From NCBI GenBank assembly GCA_022824965.1, contig JAJDYY010000002.1, positions 124,001 through 188,000 of the forward strand: a stretch of DNA of 64,000 bases, read 5' to 3'. Made by a program: the position numbers and the translations under genes. How positions within the stretch are numbered: the stretch's first letter is position 1; each line of letters begins with the position of its first letter. Positions 29,183 through 37,664 of this stretch are shown piece after piece. The notes under the pieces were generated by a model that saw nothing but the letters and a program-made list of their open reading frames with translations, searched no databases and was not told where the DNA came from. The stretch comes from Gammaproteobacteria bacterium (lineage in GTDB: Bacteria > Pseudomonadota > Gammaproteobacteria > UBA4575).

Positions 29183-29659
29183 CTAGCGTGCAATGGTGCT
29201 GGTTCGGCGGATCTTGTTTTGCAGCTGAAGAATTCCGTACAGCAGAGCTTCGGCGGTGGGTGGGCAGCCAGGCACGTAGACATCGACGGGTACGATCCGG
29301 TCACAGCCTCTGACTACTGCGTAGGAGTAATGGTAGTACCCTCCTCCATTGGCACATGAACCCATGGAAATCACCCACTTGGGCTCAGCCATCTGGTCAT
29401 AGACCTTGCGCAGGGCGGGGGCCATCTTGTTGACCAGCGTGCCGGCCACGATCATGACATCCGACTGGCGTGGACTGGGCCGGAACATGACTCCGAAACG
29501 GTCCAGGTCATAGCGTGATGCACCGGCATGCATCATCTCCACGGCACAGCAGGCAAGCCCGAAAGTCATCGGCCACATGGATCCGGTTCGCGCCCAGTTG
29601 ATCAGCTCGTCCAGGCGAGTCGTGACAAAGCCCTCTTTCAGATATCCTTCGATGCCCAT
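29183..29659 (-). CDS. nuoB: NADH-quinone oxidoreductase subunit B
   Basis: Holds terminal cluster N2 of complex I, 158 aa. The ligand pattern is visible as ACCAVEMM (adjacent cysteines), [11 protein letters not shown] and [11 protein letters not shown]. It starts 64 bases after nuoA, the widest gap in the operon; I see nothing in the gap. Confidence 0.97.
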   Translation of the reverse strand: MGIEGYLKEGFVTTRLDELINWARTGSMWPMTFGLACCAVEMMHAGASRYDLDRFGVMFRPSPRQSDVMIVAGTLVNKMAPALRKVYDQMAEPKWVISMGSCANGGGYYHYSYAVVRGCDRIVPVDVYVPGCPPTAEALLYGILQLQNKIRRTSTIAR

Positions 29660-29723
29660 GTCAATCCTGCACCGGGTGCCTTGCTGTCGTATCGTTCATA
29701 CCTCAACCCCTTGAGCTCGCCTC

Positions 29724-30080
29724 CTAATCCCAGTCCAGTGCGCCCTTGCCCCACTCGTATATGAAGCCGACCGTGAGAATTACCAAAAACAGCGCCATGG
29801 ACAAGAATCCCGCCAGCCCGAGTTCGCGAATGGCTACCGCCCAGGGAAACAGAAAGGCGATTTCCAGATCGAATATGATGAACAGGATGGCTACCAGGTA
29901 ATACCTCACGTCGAACTGCATGCGCGAATCCTCAAAGGCCTCAAAACCACACTCGTAGGGTGAATCCTTGGCCTCGTCTCGGTGTCGGGGCCCAAGCGCC
30001 AGGCCCAGGGCCATCGGGATCAGGCTCATGATCAAGGCAAGACCGGTGAAGACAAGAACAGGTAGATAGTTTTCGAGCAT
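29724..30080 (-). CDS. nuoA: NADH-quinone oxidoreductase subunit A
   Basis: Three-helix membrane subunit of complex I, 118 aa. [20 protein letters not shown] is the hallmark cytoplasmic loop. It is the first gene of the 14-gene nuo operon and has an AGGA Shine-Dalgarno. Confidence 0.96.
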   Translation of the reverse strand: MLENYLPVLVFTGLALIMSLIPMALGLALGPRHRDEAKDSPYECGFEAFEDSRMQFDVRYYLVAILFIIFDLEIAFLFPWAVAIRELGLAGFLSMALFLVILTVGFIYEWGKGALDWD

Positions 30081-30170
30081 TGCCGTTCCTCAGTGGCAGT
30101 GGTTTCAGTGTTCGGCCGAAGTGTCAGGTCCCGGCAGGTCCATCCACGGATGGCGCAGTGCGCCAGTCCT

Positions 30171-30198
30171 ATTGTATCCGAATTTGGTAGCTTACAAA
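30171..30198 (-). promoter_or_regulatory. candidate nuo operon promoter
   Basis: The minus strand carries TACAAT (30176-30171) and, 16 bases upstream, TTTGTA (30198-30193). The -35 box is weak. A perfect 15-base palindrome TGGCGCACTGCGCCA (30151-30165) lies just downstream in the predicted leader. No other promoter-like match is better placed in the 230 bases before nuoA. Confidence 0.35.
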
Positions 30199-30307
30199 TT
30201 TCAGATGCCTGCAGGCCCTATCCTGTGTTCTACATCATGTGGATAGGCACCTGTCACTTCTATGCTACTGTTTTTATTTCATTTAAACAGCTCCAAATTC
30301 GGGCATC

Positions 30308-30901
30308 TTATCTCGGCATCAGAAAATCGAATCCCAGCAGAAGGATGTCCTGCAGGGATTTTCGCTCTCGGGGACGGTCGTCCCGGCTTGCATATTCCTC
30401 GTCGGTATCACCTGCTTTTCCTGGATAACCAATGGCCAGGCCAGTCATCGGTTCGATGGAATCCGGCAGATCAAACTCCTCGCGTGCCTTGTCTGGATCG
30501 ATCCCCACCATCTGGTGAACGCATAAGCCTCTTGCAGTGGCCTCCAGCGTCAACTGGGCAGATGCCGCCCCCAAATCATGGACCGCGGCCTTGTTCGGTT
30601 TGCCGTTGTGCTCAAAGTTATGCTCGGCAAGGCCAAGCGCCAACACGGGGGCATGCTTTGCCCAGGCCTGATTGCCTTCAAGCAGCACACTGAAGATCCG
30701 ATCCCGCAAGGGATCACTCTGGCCCCGTATTCCAAGGATATAACGCCAGGGCTGCGCATTGTAGGAGGACATCGTCCAGCGCGCGGCTTCAAACAGGGAA
30801 CAAAGATCCTCGTTGGAGATGGCCCGGTCCGAAAATACATAGGGACTCCATCGTTTTGCGATCAATGCATGGACCGGGTAGTCGGTTTCGGCGTTCTTCA
30901 T
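30308..30901 (-). CDS. nitroreductase-family flavoprotein
   Basis: FMN-dependent NAD(P)H oxidoreductase of the nitroreductase superfamily, 197 aa. KRWSPYVFSDRAISNEDLCS and FEAARWTMSSYNAQPWRY are the FMN-phosphate-binding N-terminus; AIGYPGKAGD is the late conserved motif. Physiological substrate unknown. It lies between the nuo operon and the defence island, on the same strand as nuo but with its own 5' region. Confidence 0.85.
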   Translation of the reverse strand: MKNAETDYPVHALIAKRWSPYVFSDRAISNEDLCSLFEAARWTMSSYNAQPWRYILGIRGQSDPLRDRIFSVLLEGNQAWAKHAPVLALGLAEHNFEHNGKPNKAAVHDLGAASAQLTLEATARGLCVHQMVGIDPDKAREEFDLPDSIEPMTGLAIGYPGKAGDTDEEYASRDDRPRERKSLQDILLLGFDFLMPR

Positions 30902-31128
30902 GAGTCAATACTCCAATACGTTGAAAAGTTTTTCAGGCCAAGAGAGCAGTATGAAGCCAGAATCCATCCTGTCCAGTTTCACGCACCGACCGGCGTTGCC
31001 TAGGATTTTCTGGCCGATGCTGAAATGTACGGCAAACGGGGTTTATTCACTTGCCCGGACCCGGGCTGAATTCAAAATTTTCCCACCTGCACATCAGCCG
31101 ATCGGGTTCGGCTTGAAGAAAATGGAAA

Positions 31129-31803
31129 TCACAGGTAACCCAGCACTGTGTAGTCGCCATCGATAATCAAACGAATGGACACATACAGTCCCAGCAGGCC
31201 AGACAATACCCACACGGCGGTTGCCCCCAGAATGTAAATATACATATCCACCTTGCTGATCAACTCTTGTCTCCGGGAAACAAAAAAGCTCACCCAGTAG
31301 ACCGAACTTACATAGATCCATTGCCAAAACAGGATGACACCCAGAATCCCCGCGTACAGGGCTGGCATAAAGGCTGTTGTGAATGCCGCGTACAGGACCA
31401 GCGACGGGAGCGGAGTGAAAAATCCATTGGCAATGTCGATGCTGAATCCATAGGTACGCCGGTCTGCATACGAATCATCGTATATAGAATACGTGGCCCA
31501 GGCATCTGCCCAAAGCGTCGGAGACAGGAGTTTCCCAAATGGAGCCTTGGTAGTCAGAAATTCGACAGCCGGTGTCCGACCAGTCTGCATACGCCGCTCA
31601 CGCCAATAATTGACGCGTTCTTCAATGTAGTCTCTGCGCCAATACAGGCAGGCTTCCCAGTAGCAAATCAGCAGATTAATGGAGAAGAACAGGCTTAACA
31701 GGGAATAGCAGGTGTTCAGATTTCCATTCAGCCAAAGCCTGGTGCCAATGCCGGCTGCAGTGAACACGGCAATAAAAAGCACTGCAAACAAGCCAACCCA
31801 CAT
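31129..31803 (-). CDS. unknown polytopic membrane protein, 224 aa
   Basis: I do not recognise the family. About five or six hydrophobic segments are visible: 1-21, 31-50, a central pair about 125-165, and 187-214. Between the second and third lies a charged loop (YWRRDYIEERVNYWRERR). No conserved catalytic motif is apparent. It is outside the island, about 150 bases from the outer attachment repeat at 31958. The 227 bases towards the nitroreductase start contain nothing I can identify. Confidence 0.6.
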   Translation of the reverse strand: MWVGLFAVLFIAVFTAAGIGTRLWLNGNLNTCYSLLSLFFSINLLICYWEACLYWRRDYIEERVNYWRERRMQTGRTPAVEFLTTKAPFGKLLSPTLWADAWATYSIYDDSYADRRTYGFSIDIANGFFTPLPSLVLYAAFTTAFMPALYAGILGVILFWQWIYVSSVYWVSFFVSRRQELISKVDMYIYILGATAVWVLSGLLGLYVSIRLIIDGDYTVLGYL

Positions 31804-31957
31804 TTCAGGCCAACCCTGTGTGTGTATGAAATCTTGACTGACTCGTGAGTGTAGTGTGCATTTGTGTTGACTGCTTTAGACTGGTCACCAGAAGATATTG
31901 CGTGCGAGGAAATCTATTTTAGAGCCTTGCAGATGTCCAAGGGCGGTTCAAATGGTG

Positions 31958-31973
31958 GATGGCCGGACTCGAA
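31958..31973. repeat. attachment-site direct repeat, distal end of island
   Basis: GATGGCCGGACTCGAA repeats exactly the T-arm part of tRNA-Leu (44152-44167). This is the expected scar of tyrosine-recombinase integration into a tRNA 3' end. Confidence 0.85.
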
Positions 31974-32214
31974 TTCTTATAGTAAAGAACTGTTATCTAT
32001 AGCTATTCTTGTTTTCAATTTTTGTTGATACTGTTAAAAGTACTGACGATTTTAAAATCCAGATCCAAATTGCCATTTGCTTGAATCTTTTGTGCTGACC
32101 GAAAGTCCAAAAAACTATCATTCCCTGTATGGATTTAGCTGTTTTGCGCCCCATATAAACCCAAGTGTTTTGCAGATACTACTCATCGCGGCGGAACATC
32201 GCGAGGCCAGTGAC
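31974..32214. other. AT-rich end of the island, no gene seen
   Basis: About 240 bases of A+T-rich DNA inside the distal attachment site with no open frame of note. It contains AAAAGTACTG (near 32035), which resembles the arm-type half-sites by the integrase gene and could be a distal integrase-binding site. Confidence 0.4.
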
Positions 32215-32376
32215 CTAAGAAATGAAGGGTTTAATGAATAACCAGTACAGGAAGTAGAGCAGCAACACTCTCCAGCCGATGGCCCAGCACATATATGTGT
32301 AGTATCCGATGCGTTCCCACCTATGGGCTATGCGCTGTTGATGTTTATTGAGACGTGGGCCTTCTATGTTTGTCAT
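32215..32376 (-). CDS. small membrane protein, 53 aa
   Basis: The minus strand reads MTNIEGPRLNKHQQRIAHRW and continues to TAG at 32215, 53 aa. The N-terminal half is basic and His-rich; the C-terminal half is one membrane segment (about 28-48, with GWRVLLLYFLYWLFI) and ends KPFIS. AAGG sits 10-13 bases before the ATG. I know no family for it. It lies about 200 bases downstream of qatD on the same strand at the edge of the island, so it could be an accessory of the defence module or unrelated cargo. The 206 bases between it and qatD show nothing else. Confidence 0.5.
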   Translation of the reverse strand: MTNIEGPRLNKHQQRIAHRWERIGYYTYMCWAIGWRVLLLYFLYWLFIKPFIS

Positions 32377-32582
32377 TTCTTAGCAACCTTTAGCTAGTTT
32401 GCCAGATAATTCCCTAATTTTAGATCATTGCCAGATAACCACTATTGCTTCACTTGAATTCTTGGGATACATCACTTTTACGTATGGGCATGAGTGCATT
32501 CAATTTCTATAGATACCGACACAAGTGCCGACAAAAATGAATCCACTTCATAGATGGCTTTCATGTAGCCAGAGCTAAGGCT

Positions 32583-33362
32583 TCAGCCAAAAATCTTCTC
32601 TGAACGGACATTTGCAGCCGGTGCATGCAACTGCACCTTAGCTGTAAGGTCTTTTAAATTATGCAGCAGAATGCTAACAGATTCTTGGAGATCTACATCC
32701 CATATATTACTTAAGGATTCTACAGCTGACCACGAATCTGCCGGCTGCAATGGTCTACTTTCAACAAATGCAAACGGACCATCTGTTTCCGTTAGCATTC
32801 GTTCACGAGGGATCATCTTTGCAATAGCTTTTCCTTTGGCAGATCTAAGCATAGCTGGCCCACAACTAAACCAACAACCCTGTTCTATTGCTCGTCGCAA
32901 TTGTCTTTGTGAACCACTGAACCAATGGAGTACTGGGACTCCGAAATCTGAGTGACTTGCAAGTGAGTCGAGCACCTGTTCAGTAGCCCTCCTACTATGT
33001 ATCGAGAGTATTTTCCCTCCCATTTCTGCAGCAAGCCGCAGTACAGTATGGAATACTCTCGCTTGTACATCTTGAAAATTTCTAAGCTGAGGCGATCCAT
33101 CCAAACCAATTTCACCAAAGTATTTTGTCTGATTGCCATATTTCTCAAACAGAGACAATTCACTTTCCCGCTCATGTGCAATTTCTGGATGTAGTCCTAA
33201 CGCAACTCTTATATTTGGACAACCAACAATCATCTTCTGTGCTTCAGGCCACGCTTTTGGCAGAGTCGTTACGAATAGGACATGAATGCCAGCCTTGTCA
33301 GCATCTTCTACCGCAAGAGATGGGTAGCGATAAAGATCAAGATGACAATGAAAGTCAATCAC
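32583..33362 (-). CDS. qatD: QatD, TatD-family nuclease of the Qat defence system
   Basis: Metal-dependent amidohydrolase-fold DNase, 259 aa. TatD landmarks are present: IDFHCHLDLY (first metal His pair), VALGLHPE, FGEIGLDG (Glu ligand), SIHSRRA (His) and LTETDGPF (Asp). It overlaps the end of qatC by 4 bases (ATGA) and is the last of four coupled genes, as in known Qat systems. Its exact nuclease target in defence is not known from sequence. Confidence 0.88.
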   Translation of the reverse strand: MIDFHCHLDLYRYPSLAVEDADKAGIHVLFVTTLPKAWPEAQKMIVGCPNIRVALGLHPEIAHERESELSLFEKYGNQTKYFGEIGLDGSPQLRNFQDVQARVFHTVLRLAAEMGGKILSIHSRRATEQVLDSLASHSDFGVPVLHWFSGSQRQLRRAIEQGCWFSCGPAMLRSAKGKAIAKMIPRERMLTETDGPFAFVESRPLQPADSWSAVESLSNIWDVDLQESVSILLHNLKDLTAKVQLHAPAANVRSEKIFG

Positions 33363-34669
33363 ATCATCAATCCACTATCACGCAAGTAATTACCAACTTC
33401 ACCCAAACCTCTTCGAAAAACATTTATCAGATCACTTCGATAAGTACTGTTAAATGGCAAAGGTCCGGAACGTGAGACCCATTGCCTTAGATTTTCTGTC
33501 TCAAAGCGACGTACTGCCGTCATGACAGCCATTAAATCATCGCTTTCATCTTCCCTGGCAACCAATGTGGACAGATCTGTAGTCGAATACGTTGTTGTAT
33601 CATCCACGTTCCCTGCATACAGTGCAGATCGACGAATTAGGCATGGCAAACATCTCCCACATTGCATATTTGATCGTTTCCACTTGGAGCAAGATACAGT
33701 CCGAGATGCCAACCTTTGGAAGGTTGAACTACATCCAATAGTATCCACCATCTCACCTTTGGTTTGCAGTTCGTATGGGTTGCAAATCTTGGATGGAAGG
33801 CCTACTGACACTAGAATTTTTCTCATTTGATTAAGGAAATGGGGATGGGTTGTGCGAGTACTTAGGGATCCTACTCGTCGCGGTGTTAACGGGGCATTTA
33901 TGGCAATAAACCCATTCTCTGGTATCAAAAAATCTGGCGGCTCCCGCCGATGAAATTTTGACCATACATCACAAATCAACACCCCAATAGCAATGAACAA
34001 GAAGCTTCTTGTTCGCATAGACACATCTGATTGTAGACTAGAAGTAGGCCAAGCATTTACTGAAATTCGTTCAGTATTCATCGGCACTTCAGAAGCAATT
34101 TGATTTTGTATATCAGCATCACCTCTATATGCATGAGAAACTAGAATAGGTGACCGCCCTTGCTCTAACATCGAAATCATAGAAATCGTACTATCTAGGC
34201 CTCCAGAAAATAATGAGACTGAATCAGTAGCCGAAAAATCCAACAGACACTTTTTCCTCCGAATTATCTGAGTTGACGGTGCTTGTTCACCATTTCCACT
34301 AATCACAAACTTCCAGCGATCACCACTCAGAAAAGCAAGTGTACGCTCTATATCTGACAGTACCGGTGACCAAATGTCTGGAGCACCTAGTGGCATCTCG
34401 ATTTCGATATCTCGAGCCCAAGAGGTTGCTGAATTAGAACGTAGTATGAATGTGTCTGCAGCAGTTACTGCTAAAGCAATTGATACCAGATCAACTGCCC
34501 TATTTGATGGTCGCACACCAAGACGCATGTAGAGATCACGGAGCTGTGCGCCAATTGCTGCAGTTCTAGGGTGAACAGGACTTCCTCCATAGAGCAACAC
34601 GTGTACTTCCTCAGGAGAAGGCATCATTGGAACAGCTTCAGGCGCAGTATGAACTACGCACCGGGTCAT
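33359..34669 (-). CDS. qatC: QatC, QueC-like protein of the Qat defence system
   Basis: PP-loop ATP pyrophosphatase-fold protein related to the deazaguanine-synthesis enzyme QueC, 436 aa. The ATP-binding PP-loop VSLFSGGLDSTISM is at about 151-164, and a QueC-type zinc site is intact (SCSKWKRSNMQCGRCLPC, four cysteines). An N-terminal region of about 150 aa precedes the QueC domain, longer than in housekeeping QueC. No queD, queE or queF genes are near, which argues against a queuosine pathway and for a defence role. Start overlaps the qatB stop (ATGA). Confidence 0.9.
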   Translation of the reverse strand: MTRCVVHTAPEAVPMMPSPEEVHVLLYGGSPVHPRTAAIGAQLRDLYMRLGVRPSNRAVDLVSIALAVTAADTFILRSNSATSWARDIEIEMPLGAPDIWSPVLSDIERTLAFLSGDRWKFVISGNGEQAPSTQIIRRKKCLLDFSATDSVSLFSGGLDSTISMISMLEQGRSPILVSHAYRGDADIQNQIASEVPMNTERISVNAWPTSSLQSDVSMRTRSFLFIAIGVLICDVWSKFHRREPPDFLIPENGFIAINAPLTPRRVGSLSTRTTHPHFLNQMRKILVSVGLPSKICNPYELQTKGEMVDTIGCSSTFQRLASRTVSCSKWKRSNMQCGRCLPCLIRRSALYAGNVDDTTTYSTTDLSTLVAREDESDDLMAVMTAVRRFETENLRQWVSRSGPLPFNSTYRSDLINVFRRGLGEVGNYLRDSGLMM

Positions 34670-35427
34670 TCATAGTCCTCCCATTCAGACCAGAGATCAT
34701 CAATTGCACGACGTTCCAGAGCTTCGATCTGGTCTTTAGTAAGATCCTGAATCTGTCTATCAAAAATTGGGGACAAATGATTATCGACCGAGGTGCGAAT
34801 GATGTCGAAAAGTTGATTTTCTGCCTCTATTGTTCTCTGTTCACTTGGGGCTTTGTTCCAAGCATTCCCCGCATCATCGACTATAACCAGAAAAAGCACC
34901 TTGCTAAAAAACTCCACCAAGATGATTACCAAATCATCAGGAGTCATAGCTGCTGGCTCAAATTCATCCTGCTCTGGGAGCACTTCTCCTAGTGCCTCCT
35001 GCAAAGATATCCTTATCAGATCTGAGTCTGCATTTTCTGGCGCAAGTGTTTCAGCAATAATCTCCAGGGCTTCTGCAGCAGGCCTGCCAACTAAAGTCGA
35101 TAGATCAACCCCTACAGATTCTTCACCAGTACCACCCTGTTGTAATTCATTAAGTAATGTGACCAGTGCACCACCTGAAACATAGGCGGTACCAAAACGT
35201 CGTGGCCCAAATGACATTCCTCCTGTAGCATCTCGTGCATATCTGCCGAGCGCTGAGTTGAAATTGCCCTCACCAGTGCCTTGGACAGCTCGTCCAAATT
35301 CTGTTCGGAACCCACGAAATCTTTGGCCCTCAGGAGGTGGTAATGGCTGGTCCGGATTTGCATCAGCGTGATCCGGTACAAGTGGGCTTTGGTTACTACG
35401 GCCTTTGCTTGATGAGGATGTTCCCAT
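34666..35427 (-). CDS. qatB: QatB, Qat defence system protein
   Basis: Family of unknown fold specific to Qat loci, 253 aa. It begins MGTSSSSKGRSNQSPLVP, matching the Gly-Thr-Ser start that I recall for QatB, followed by a Gly/Pro-rich stretch up to about 90 and an acidic helical C-terminal half ending DDLWSEWEDYE. The second residue is Gly, of interest because related QueC-like proteins are reported to attach a deazaguanine to a partner's N-terminal Gly. It starts 9 bases after the qatA stop. Confidence 0.88.
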   Translation of the reverse strand: MGTSSSSKGRSNQSPLVPDHADANPDQPLPPPEGQRFRGFRTEFGRAVQGTGEGNFNSALGRYARDATGGMSFGPRRFGTAYVSGGALVTLLNELQQGGTGEESVGVDLSTLVGRPAAEALEIIAETLAPENADSDLIRISLQEALGEVLPEQDEFEPAAMTPDDLVIILVEFFSKVLFLVIVDDAGNAWNKAPSEQRTIEAENQLFDIIRTSVDNHLSPIFDRQIQDLTKDQIEALERRAIDDLWSEWEDYE

Positions 35428-35436
35428 GTCAGACTT

Positions 35437-37212
35437 TTATTGCTGCCACCAAGGACGATTTTTTAGCATGGTTGTCATCCAGCCAGGAATCTTCGGAAGT
35501 TGCAGAGATCGTACAAATTTTGAAAGCAATAGTGCAGCACTATCTGATCGATCAGCGACCATCACCGCTCCTCTAAATTCGCTTCGTGGTCGACTCCAGT
35601 TAGAGTCCTTTCGCATTTGGGAGATGAGCCCATCCATCACTACTGCAAGCTCCTCACTGCGCAAATTTTCAATTGCTGACTTACCTGTTGGAGATGATAT
35701 CGATGAGACTTTTGATAAAGTCTCTACTGCATAAATAGCCGCAGCTGAAGCTTGCGAAGCAAGCATGTGCAGTGGTGCGGTCTCACGCGCCAAGTAGACA
35801 GCTGGCCGCAAATCTACTCCGCCAAACTTAGGTGGTAAACTAGACCACTCTAGCAAAAAGGTAGAGTACTTTGCCCACGCTTCCGGTAAATCGGCAGTAA
35901 TTTCCCCCGATGGTGCCTGCTCTAACTGCTGCAAGACCTTTGGCTTACCATCCACAGCCGCATTAATGAGACTGTGAAGCTCTTCAGTCGCATTATTGTC
36001 GGTGCATCGCTCAAACAGCGCGAGCTTAGCAATCATGGCCTCATCCAGTGGCATAGAGCGACGCCTAGCAACGGACGTGCGCATACGCACTACGTTGAGC
36101 ATGCGTTTAACAATTCTAGGATTCCCTAATACCCCAGGTGACAAAGCAAGGGTTGGCGCGATTCGGTCTGCCATCTCAAGAACAGCAACAAGTTCATGGT
36201 CATCGGATCGATTAATCAACTCAAGAATACTTTCAACAGAGAATTTCCCCTCTTCACTCCACGAACATCTGAGTTTCTCGATTAGATAGGATCTAAGTTT
36301 TTCTAGGTTTACTTCCGATTCTGCAGCTTCACTACATAGCAACAGAAACAAATAAGCTCGCACTTCCTGAACGCCAACTCTCGGCACCCTAATTGGAATT
36401 TGAATCAACTTATCAAGATAGTCCGCAACGTGCCTATGTGATGGATTATGAAAATGATGAGCTACGGCATGCCGAATCATATCTTCATCTGCAGCCACGA
36501 CAAATGCCGTTCTAGGCATAAATAAGAAAAGACGAATGGCCTCTAGTGTATGAATTGAGTTCACTGGCAAACAGCGATCAATATTGTCTATAAATACCAC
36601 TAGAGTCTTATTCAAATCCTTCAATAGTTCGCCAAATTCAATACGAAATGAATCGATTTGCTTGAAAGGCCCTCCACCTTCTTCATTGGATTGCAACAAA
36701 CCGGATACCTGAGACAAAATCCCAGTCTTAACATTTTCACTGTCACTGGCATTCGCGGGTTCTTGTTTACCTTCGAGCTGTGATCCCACGGAGCCGATAC
36801 CCTTAGAGAGCGTGCCAAAAAGTGGAGCCCCAAATGCTAAGGCTCCTCCCTCAATTAACAGCCCCAGTGCACGCAGTTTGTCCACTCTAGCAAGCAGGTT
36901 GACAGCCTTCTTTTTCAAGTTTGTCGGAGAATTTTCAATAATGGCAGACGAGATGACGCTCATAAGTGCTGCTCTAGCATCATCAAAATCCTGGTATAAC
37001 CAAGCATCAAAATTGACCACCAGATAGTCTTGAGAGTTCTTAGAAAGCTCCAACTGAACTAACTTGAGCGTACTGGATTTCCCTGTACCCCAACCACCAA
37101 AGACACCAAGGGAAAGTGGCAACAATTGCTGCTTGCTAATAAGGTCAGCAATCATTTCTGCAACTTCGGAATAATTCAAAAAATCAAGATTTGTTTCTGA
37201 GTCAGACCACAT
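35437..37212 (-). CDS. qatA: QatA, KAP-family P-loop ATPase of the Qat defence system
   Basis: KAP NTPase, 591 aa, full length. Walker A is FGGWGTGKSSTLK (38-50) and Walker B is LVVFIDNIDRC (204-214). A small/hydrophobic stretch (about 112-140, LRALGLLIEGGALAFGAPLF) lies between them, where KAP ATPases often insert membrane helices. It is the first gene of the qatABCD operon and has the A+T-rich base composition of the whole module. The upstream 450 bases separate it from the divergent methylase gene. Confidence 0.9.
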   Translation of the reverse strand: MWSDSETNLDFLNYSEVAEMIADLISKQQLLPLSLGVFGGWGTGKSSTLKLVQLELSKNSQDYLVVNFDAWLYQDFDDARAALMSVISSAIIENSPTNLKKKAVNLLARVDKLRALGLLIEGGALAFGAPLFGTLSKGIGSVGSQLEGKQEPANASDSENVKTGILSQVSGLLQSNEEGGGPFKQIDSFRIEFGELLKDLNKTLVVFIDNIDRCLPVNSIHTLEAIRLFLFMPRTAFVVAADEDMIRHAVAHHFHNPSHRHVADYLDKLIQIPIRVPRVGVQEVRAYLFLLLCSEAAESEVNLEKLRSYLIEKLRCSWSEEGKFSVESILELINRSDDHELVAVLEMADRIAPTLALSPGVLGNPRIVKRMLNVVRMRTSVARRRSMPLDEAMIAKLALFERCTDNNATEELHSLINAAVDGKPKVLQQLEQAPSGEITADLPEAWAKYSTFLLEWSSLPPKFGGVDLRPAVYLARETAPLHMLASQASAAAIYAVETLSKVSSISSPTGKSAIENLRSEELAVVMDGLISQMRKDSNWSRPRSEFRGAVMVADRSDSAALLLSKFVRSLQLPKIPGWMTTMLKNRPWWQQ

Positions 37213-37361
37213 TTCTCAAACAATATTCTTACAGGATATCCAAACGAATCTTACACAGCCTCAAACATTTTTGGCTTTAACAACCTAACAGCGTCACGAC
37301 AATATAAAGCAAATAATTGCTTATATCCTCAATACCTGAAAAGAATCTGTTTGGAAATGTT

Positions 37362-37490
37362 TTAACAGTCTATTGACATATACCTGACCAGCGCATCTGA
37401 ATAGCTGCCCAAAGCGGCTGTATTGAAGCAACCATCCTGCACTGGATCCTGATTCATTTCCCCACGACCCATAACTTGAAAATGCCACAT
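37362..37490 (-). pseudogene. apparent remnant of a GHKL/HSP90-like ATPase gene
   Basis: After an AGGA Shine-Dalgarno the minus strand reads MWHFQVMGRGEMNQDPVQDG and then CFNTAALGSYSDALVR, before diverging and stopping at 37362. From memory this resembles the start of HSP90-like (GHKL) ATPases of defence loci, which read roughly DP-GEFF-TEA---ADALVREAIQNSLDA. The ATP-binding Asn that should follow DALVRE is missing because the sequence breaks off exactly there. No continuation is visible in the 150 bases towards qatA. Resemblance is from recall only. Confidence 0.35.
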
Positions 37491-37664
37491 ACTGTCTATT
37501 CCTGTTCTTGCGTAAGTTGCGTATTCTGAAGGTTGCCACCCGGGCACGGAAAGTCTGCCACTGTTGGAGCGTAGCAATGCGGTGCTGGAAAGCAGGTTCG
37601 GGCTAAAATTGCAATTTATTACTCCTTATGTCATTCTGTCAAAAAATGACCCAGAGGAAAGAAA

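Noticed and set aside
37321..37539. Minus-strand open frame of 72 codons overlapping the GHKL remnant
   Set aside because: The alternative frame has the family-like residues and a Shine-Dalgarno; this one has neither.
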